From Carnegiea gigantea (taxonomy: Eukaryota; Streptophyta; Magnoliopsida; Caryophyllales; Cactaceae): a DNA stretch of 64,000 bases. The DNA lies in NCBI GenBank assembly GCA_029747015.1, contig JAKOGI010000571.1, positions 236,001 to 300,000 of the forward strand, written 5' to 3'. A program made the position numbers and the translations under genes. How positions within the stretch are numbered: the first letter of the stretch is position 1; every line of letters begins with the position of its first letter. Of this stretch, positions 58,329 to 64,000 are shown piece after piece. The notes beneath the pieces were generated by a model that ran no database searches, was not told the origin of the DNA, and saw nothing but the letters and a program-made list of their open reading frames with translations.

Positions 58329-59637
58329 TGATAAGCCTCAATTTTGACCAATCTCTTACCCCTCTTTTTTGGTTCTTTTCCCCCTATTTCTCCTTTGATT
58401 TAGAGGATTTGAACAAGTCTTATCCCCTCTAACGTCGTTGTATTGTTTAATCCCCTTTCTGACTTTTTTGCAGGTATTTCTCAAGCTATTTATCGAAGAA
58501 AGGCGGCTAGTACATGGAAAAAGGCCATTGCAGGAGTAAAGATTGGTCACGCGAAGGCCTAATGGGAGCAAGGGAGTAAGAAAAACTGAAAACTCAAGAC
58601 ACAGGACAGTCGACAACCGTCATACAGTCGATGGCCTAGCTGTCGTCGCCTGCCTGTAGGAGGTGCCCTCAAACCAAGAGACGGCGATGGCCAGCCGTTG
58701 CGTATGCAATAGGCCGTCACTTTTTCTCAGTTTTCACACTATAAATACCTCGTTTTGCCTAATTTCGGGATTATGGTTAATTTTAGGGTTAAGAATGATT
58801 AAGGTTTTGGGTTCTTTGTTGATTAAATTTCTTGAAGGCATTCATTTTCCATTCAATTAATCTAAGTTTGTTCTTCTTTCTCTCTCTTTTTTCCCTCCTT
58901 ACTTAGATTTGCTTAGTTGCTTGATCATGCTTAGTTGTGACTAGTAGTTTATTACAACAATGATTAATGAGTAGTTTCCCTTGACTTGGGTTGGGGATTA
59001 GGAGTTAGGATGGCTTAATAAGCTTGGTGTGATCTTGTCTTACCTTAATTTCCAAGTTATTTATGGGTCTCATTTTCCACCCACCAAGTGTTTGATGAAA
59101 TGCCCGAAAGGGCATTTCATCCAACACTTGGGGTGAATGATCACACCGAGAGGTGGACATTCACCTTACGTGGACAGAGGAAGAGCGATCAAGCCTTAGG
59201 TATGAAAATAACCCAGGGCCCTGGTAGGTGCAAGTTGGCTATTTTCAACTTTAGGCTTCAGACCCCCATGAAAATAGGAGGGCTTGTGGATGAAGGTTAC
59301 CCTCACTCTCTGAAAGGAGGTTTGGGCGATCTTAACGAGCCAATCACCCCTTCGATCATTTGTAGATTGAGCCAAGTTCGGGAATTCATGCTTAGCAAGA
59401 ATAAATAGCCACTAGCGACTAATGCTCGGCCCAAGTCCTTTTTCCCTTGAATTTTATACCAACTCTTATTTAATCCTTACTTACTAGTTGCTCAAATTTA
59501 TCTTTCACCTTTCTAGATTTGACCCAAATGGCTAAGTTAGGTATCCTAAAGCCTTGTTCTCAGGGGACGACACCCAAGTACACGGCTAAATACAGTCCAC
59601 TTGCGGTATAAATTTAAAGCTTATTTCCCAGCGAACA
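58329..59637 (+). repeat. 3' LTR of element A (1,309 bp)
   Basis: Matches 47694-48941 with an extra GC-rich segment near 58600-58700. A TATA box CTATAAATAC lies at 58739-58748. It ends GCGAACA, followed by the duplication TTAAG. Confidence 0.92.
58739..58748 (+). promoter_or_regulatory. TATA box, element A 3' LTR
   Basis: CTATAAATAC, intact here but CTGCAAATAC in the 5' LTR. Confidence 0.7.
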
Positions 59638-59642
59638 TTAAG

Positions 59643-59654
59643 CATAGGGGAATT
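59643..59654 (+). other. Polypurine tract of element B
   Basis: CATAGGGGAATT lies between the right duplication of element A and the 3' LTR of element B. Confidence 0.8.
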
Positions 59655-60898
59655 TGAGAAGTGCTTAACGTATATACTATTCTATGCTCATTTTCCTCTA
59701 TTTTTAGGGAAAATTATGTGCTTTATTTTATAATTTATTTTTTTTTTTTTTTTGTTTTATGCTTGGGTATGGTCGTTTGATATATTTTGTAGGATTTTAG
59801 GCCATTTCGACCCAAGATTTAACCCTCATTGGATGTATTTTCACTCCTCACGGTACCCCCTAAGTTGCTATGCCCATGGGGGGAAGAAGAACAGAAAAAT
59901 TTCAATTCCAGCCAGCACCACGGTCTACCCGTGGTGGATGCCACGGTCCGTGATAGACACATAACTGCTAGCCTGATCGTTTTCCCTCATCATGCAGCTA
60001 AGGTTGATTGTGTTTTTCTATAAATAGGGCCATTTTCACAGCAACAAAAGCGTCATCTCATTATCCCATCATTCCATTTTGTCTCTTAAATTTCATTAGT
60101 TAGACTAGGATTTGGATTAGAGGGAGAGAGAGTGAGTTGAAGTGAAGGTTTACAAGGATTCTATTCCGGGTTTGCACGACAATTCAAGTGCGGTCTTGGC
60201 TGAGCATCTCTTTTCTCTTCTCTTCTCTTCTTTTCTCTTATCTTCTCTAAATTTAGATTTATGCTTTGTAATTTTGATTGTCTTTGTTGTTTTGGTTTTG
60301 GATTTAGGCAAATACTTGTTAATTTCTTGATCTTGTGTTGATATCATTTGGTTCTTTTGAATTTGTTGGATTGTTTTATCGAATTGTAGAAGTTTATCGT
60401 CTTGTGAGGAATCTGATCACTTTCTTGCATGTTGTTGGTGTTGGATGAAGGACTGAAAGGTGAAATCTAACACTAGAATCCTAGGATTTGACTTGATTGT
60501 GTGGAGTCTTGAGAGAGCACACCGATTGAGAAACCATTGCTTTGATAATCGCATGCATAATGAACCTAAACGAATCGAGAGTCCTTGAGAAATGGTAATT
60601 GGTTAGATTAGGTAATTCGCTCCGCCTTGAAAGAGGGTTGTGATACTTCAATTATCGGCTTTAAAATAACCAATTAAGGAAGAAGTGCTTGATTGATACA
60701 TGAGTTGGGAGATTGCTAGTTTTGTATAATTTCTTGACTATTTATTCGTTAGACTAGATAATAGAGTAGTTAAATTTCATTTTCAAATTTGGATTCGCTT
60801 AGCCTATCTTAAGGAAATATAACCCAGTAGATCAACCTAGTTTCTATGAAATCGACCTTGATTTGCTACAACGCCACCGTGCACTTGCGGGCCTATCA
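59655..60898 (+). repeat. 3' LTR of element B (1,244 bp)
   Basis: Starts TGAGAAGTGCTTAACG and ends GGGCCTATCA. Its TATA box is at 60019-60028 and a (TTCTC)n run at about 60212-60247. The duplication GTATC follows. Confidence 0.92.
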
Positions 60899-60903
60899 GT
60901 ATC

Positions 60904-63900
60904 TTTAATTCAGAATGAGTTGTACAAACATATGAGTGTGAAGTAGGGTCAAGCAAGGCTCCACACACAAGCACACTTTTCGTGAAATTGAAAAAGATAT
61001 TATAACAATCAAAAGTATCAGGGCTCCAACAATTATTTGAGATCGGAAAGAAGTGTATTCAGCTGAAAAGGAATGCATTTAATTAAGAAAGGATATATTT
61101 GTTGAATGTAATGAGATCCACACACATATTTAGTCAAGCTAGAAAGGAAGCATAAGTATTTTTTAGGATCTGTAAGCTATGAAGGTATAAAATAGAAAAT
61201 AGAAAATGACATAAGGGAATGGCCAATCTAAGGATGAGGTTTTTTATACATCAAAAACAATGACACTTATAATTCATGAGATTAATGAATGTAGGCATGT
61301 TCAAAGAAAGAACATCAATATAAAAAATTAGCTTTGTTTTGCAACTATTACTGGCAATCAAAACCCTTCAAGTAAATTATTTAGATCAAGAAAGTATAGA
61401 TAGTGGAGGCATAATGTTGAAGATAATAATAGGAATATTTTCCAGCGGGAATCATTAACTCAAAGAATGGATAGCAGAATAAGAAATGATAAGTAAAGGC
61501 AGGCAAATTGAGATAAAAATAACTCTAAGCACAAACAGTCCAGTAATGGATGATGACGAGGATTAAATATTTCAAAAGATTAGTTCCGCAAATGAAGAGA
61601 AGGTAGTCAACATTAATTTAAAGGTGAACAATTGACAAGAACATGTGGTTTAGATTGCTAATGAAATGGCTAAAAAGTAGGTTAACACTACCATCTCCAA
61701 GGAATACAGAGTTAAAACTATTGATAGGATTCACATAAGGGTTCCTTTCCTCATCAGAACCCCCATCTGAAAGACGAGATGTTCAAATGGTTATGGGGCA
61801 ATACGATTAGAAGTGGTTGTTGATAAAACTTGGTTGAATATGTAGTATAAGTTAAAGGCAAAAGGGGCACAAATTGACAAAGTAGTGACTTTTGCCAAGG
61901 TATCCTTCACTATTTAAGAAGGGATGTACATATAAGCCTATATGATGGCAAGGATAGTAATCATGATGGTTCCTAATTTATTCAGATGGATCAAGGAGCA
62001 GAATAAAAGTGTCAAGGTTATAAAGCTGAAGAGCTTGTATGGGCACCAACAGGAATGCCATAATTGAAACACAGAACAATGCAGTCTTATACTCAAAACA
62101 TTGCCTAAAAAACTCAAATCACACTCATAAAGGCATATACAACAGCCTTGGAAAGGGCTAAGAAAAAAGGTTTTAAGCATTACAAGAATTGATAAACTTT
62201 ACTCATCATCTTATTTGATCCGAATTCACTTATATAGAGGATTGACATCTTTTGGACTTAAGGATAGTGTCAATAGGGGAAAAAAAATGCATGAACGTCA
62301 AAGATGAGCTAGAGAGATCCCGTTACTACTAAAAGGAGGATTGCAAGCAGTAAGTTGAGTATCGATAATTGATGAAAGAAAGAGGACATATCTCAAATTG
62401 ATAGTTGTGATTTCACATAAAGATTAGCGCACTGAGGCAATTCAATGGGGAAATGATATCCAATAAGATACTGCTAGGGCGATTAAACCATTTTTCGCAA
62501 AGCAATGGTAGGGGTTATATGACTCAAAAAAGATTTATACATTAGGTTGTGTTGCTACACAATATGGGTGTGGCCAGCTATTGGTCGTACAAGGAAAACA
62601 AGGGTTCCCAACAAGGATACACAACTATTTAATGTTGTCTTTCAAGGAAGGTCTGACATTAGTTGGCCAAGGGTTACCATAAGCCCTTTAAATCAATACA
62701 AAAAACTCATGTCGCTAAAATTACAGGGCTTAGATCCATTAAAAAGAAATTCACCTGGGTTTTTAACTTGTATATATATACAGACACCTTCCATATCGTA
62801 ATTTCCCGCAATCCTCTGTCATGATACTTGGAGTTGTGTCTTGGTAGTACCTTCTTGCATATGACATTTTAATCTTATAAAATCACTCGTAGTAAACCTA
62901 TAGAATCCATGCAACATATATGCTCAAGTCACAACTCCTAATTCCTTACCAACATGAGTTATAATGTGTTAATATTGAGTGTTTTGAGTTCATTCCATAA
63001 GACTCTTGCACTTGTTTTACACTTCTCTAGCATCATTTGTCTTCTCAAATCATATCCATGAATTAGCTATAATATAAATTATGATGTCTAGGATTTCTGA
63101 ATGTACATATATAGCACATCCTCAAGCGTTTTCCCGTAGCTCCATCCATGTAAATAGTCATTTTTTGCAAAGTCGGTATACTTGTAGTTGTTAATCGCCA
63201 CTCTTGTTTTCTTGATGATTTACAACATCTAAGTATCTTCACTTAGCTCTCTCTTTTCTTCTTTTTTTTTTTGGTTCACTTTTTCCAAATTATCCATCGT
63301 GATTTTCACTCTACAAACTTCATTATGCTCCTGTGGCCGTAATGATTTAGAGTCATCTGCTTTTGGAAGAATAATGGATAGAACCCATTCTTCATTTATG
63401 CCTTCCTTTTTCTCATTTCTGCTTTTTTGGTCTAATCCTTGTTAGCCCCAAAGAGTTTGCTCATCTATTTGCCTTATTCACTAGATAAATAAAATTTTTC
63501 TCTACATACTTTATTTTGCGTAATTTGATGGGCATATTTTGATCCAAAAGTGCACCTAGTCCAACAAAATATGACAAGGAATAATTTATACAACTTAGAA
63601 TTTCTTATGAATGTCTTGACTTTAAGGTCCACCTTTAGTAATGTCATGTGCCTTTAGAATTTGTATTAATCTCACATCATACAATCTAAAACCTCCGACG
63701 GAGGTTTTCTCTACACTTTTTAAATTTTTCATAAAGCTTATCAATTAGTTGATGCCTCAAATAAGACATGCCTATTTGTATGACTTTACTCAATGGCCGA
63801 AAGTTGTAATGTCAACTGACAGTCTATATCTAATGTCTACCACCTACACAACTAGAAAACATGCTTTAAGGTATGGTGACTTATATGGATGTCTAGCGTA

Positions 63901-64000
63901 TGGTGACCTATATAAGTTCACATAATCTTGAAATCAATAAATGACGACACTTCTTTTTCGTATCAGCCCAGATCTTGCCACACATTCCACAATGGTGCCA
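60904..64000. other. Unassigned AT-rich flank
   Basis: This resumes the sequence into which element B inserted. I find no gag, pol, transposase or host-gene motif on either strand. The longest distinct frame is 62547-62801 (84 codons) with no recognisable feature. A perfect palindrome lies at 63688-63708. Confidence 0.5.
63688..63708. repeat. 21-bp perfect palindrome
   Basis: Arms AAAACCTCCG and its complement around a central A. Nothing nearby identifies it. Confidence 0.85.

Larger units (their letters stand above)
47694..59637 (+). mobile_element. Element A: Athila-type Gypsy retrotransposon, all domains present but broken
   Basis: LTRs at 47694-48941 and 58329-59637 start TGATAAGC(T/C)TCAATTTTGACC. 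Exact duplications TTAAG flank the element at 47689-47693 and 59638-59642. The primer-binding site and polypurine tract set the + strand. Gag, protease, RT, RNase H and integrase follow in Gypsy order, and an env-position ORF comes after pol, as in Athila elements. Every domain has stops or frameshifts. It is inserted in element B, between the end of B's interior and B's polypurine tract, 12 bases before B's 3' LTR. Confidence 0.94.
32513..60898 (+). mobile_element. Element B: non-autonomous Athila-type element with one GAG-like gene
   Basis: LTRs at 32513-33737 and 59655-60898 share the start TGA(T/G)AAGTGCTTAACG and the end GGCCTATCA. Exact duplications GTATC flank it at 32508-32512 and 60899-60903. 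A primer-binding site and a polypurine tract set the + orientation. Two later insertions open it: Copia (34553-45409) and element A (47694-59637). Without them and their duplicated bases, B is about 5.6 kb. Its interior has one GAG-like reading frame and a long A-rich 3' part, with no pol at all. This resembles described non-autonomous elements that keep only a GAG-type ORF (TR-GAG). Confidence 0.9.

Noticed and set aside
62547..62801. 84-codon ORF in the right flank
   Set aside because: No recognisable domain, no supporting context, and length within chance for AT-rich sequence; mentioned only as the longest distinct frame there.

Overview
The window looks like plant nuclear heterochromatin, most likely from a eudicot. 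It is AT-rich, holds no recognisable host gene, rRNA or tRNA gene, and nearly every assignable base belongs to a transposable element. The families seen are Tekay-like chromovirus Gypsy elements, Athila-type Gypsy elements, a SIRE/Maximus-type Copia element, a hAT element and a Mutator-like (MuDR) relic. The species cannot be named from the sequence alone.

Layout. (1) 1-11737: an old Tekay-like Gypsy element on the + strand with about 3.5-kb LTRs; its 5' LTR is cut by the window edge. Its pol survives only as fragments, and a SIRE-type solo LTR (4930-6548, target duplication CTTGA) sits within the reverse transcriptase part. (2) 12027-14640: a decayed MuDR-type transposase gene on the + strand. 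(3) 15351-26326: a complete LTR element on the - strand (duplication TTTTC) with about 4.1-kb LTRs but only 2.8 kb of non-coding interior, that is, a LARD-like non-autonomous element; each LTR carries four copies of a 112-bp tandem repeat. It appears to have split an Athila-like LTR fragment. (4) About 27960-31860: the pol 3' end and polypurine tract of another - strand chromovirus, cut by a 3.0-kb hAT element (28697-31684, 8-bp duplication GTTCGGAT).

(5) 32513-60898: element B, a non-autonomous Athila-type element (duplication GTATC) whose own sequence is only about 5.6 kb and whose single gene encodes a GAG-like protein. It is opened twice. The SIRE/Copia element 34553-45409 (- strand, duplication TTTCC, LTRs about 97% identical) sits inside its gene. 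Athila element A 47694-59637 (+ strand, duplication TTAAG) sits 12 bases before its 3' LTR. (6) 60904-64000: unassigned, AT-rich flank.

How the parts work together: only the Copia element is close to competent. Its gag and pol carry about six point or one-base lesions, while the 658-codon ORF downstream of pol is undamaged. Element A has gag, protease, RT, RNase H, integrase and an env-position ORF, all interrupted by stops. Element B and the LARD-like element lack pol and must have moved with enzymes from elsewhere. Five exact 5-bp duplications plus one of 8 bp fix most of the insertion order: hAT into the chromovirus relic; B into the sequence next to it; Copia and A into B.

Nothing here reads clearly as a new biological system. 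The items most worth a second look are a short AACAGG/CCTGTT word strongly over-represented throughout the SIRE element, the intact env-position ORF without membrane signals, a possible internal promoter in front of element A's env-position ORF, and the GAG-only element B.
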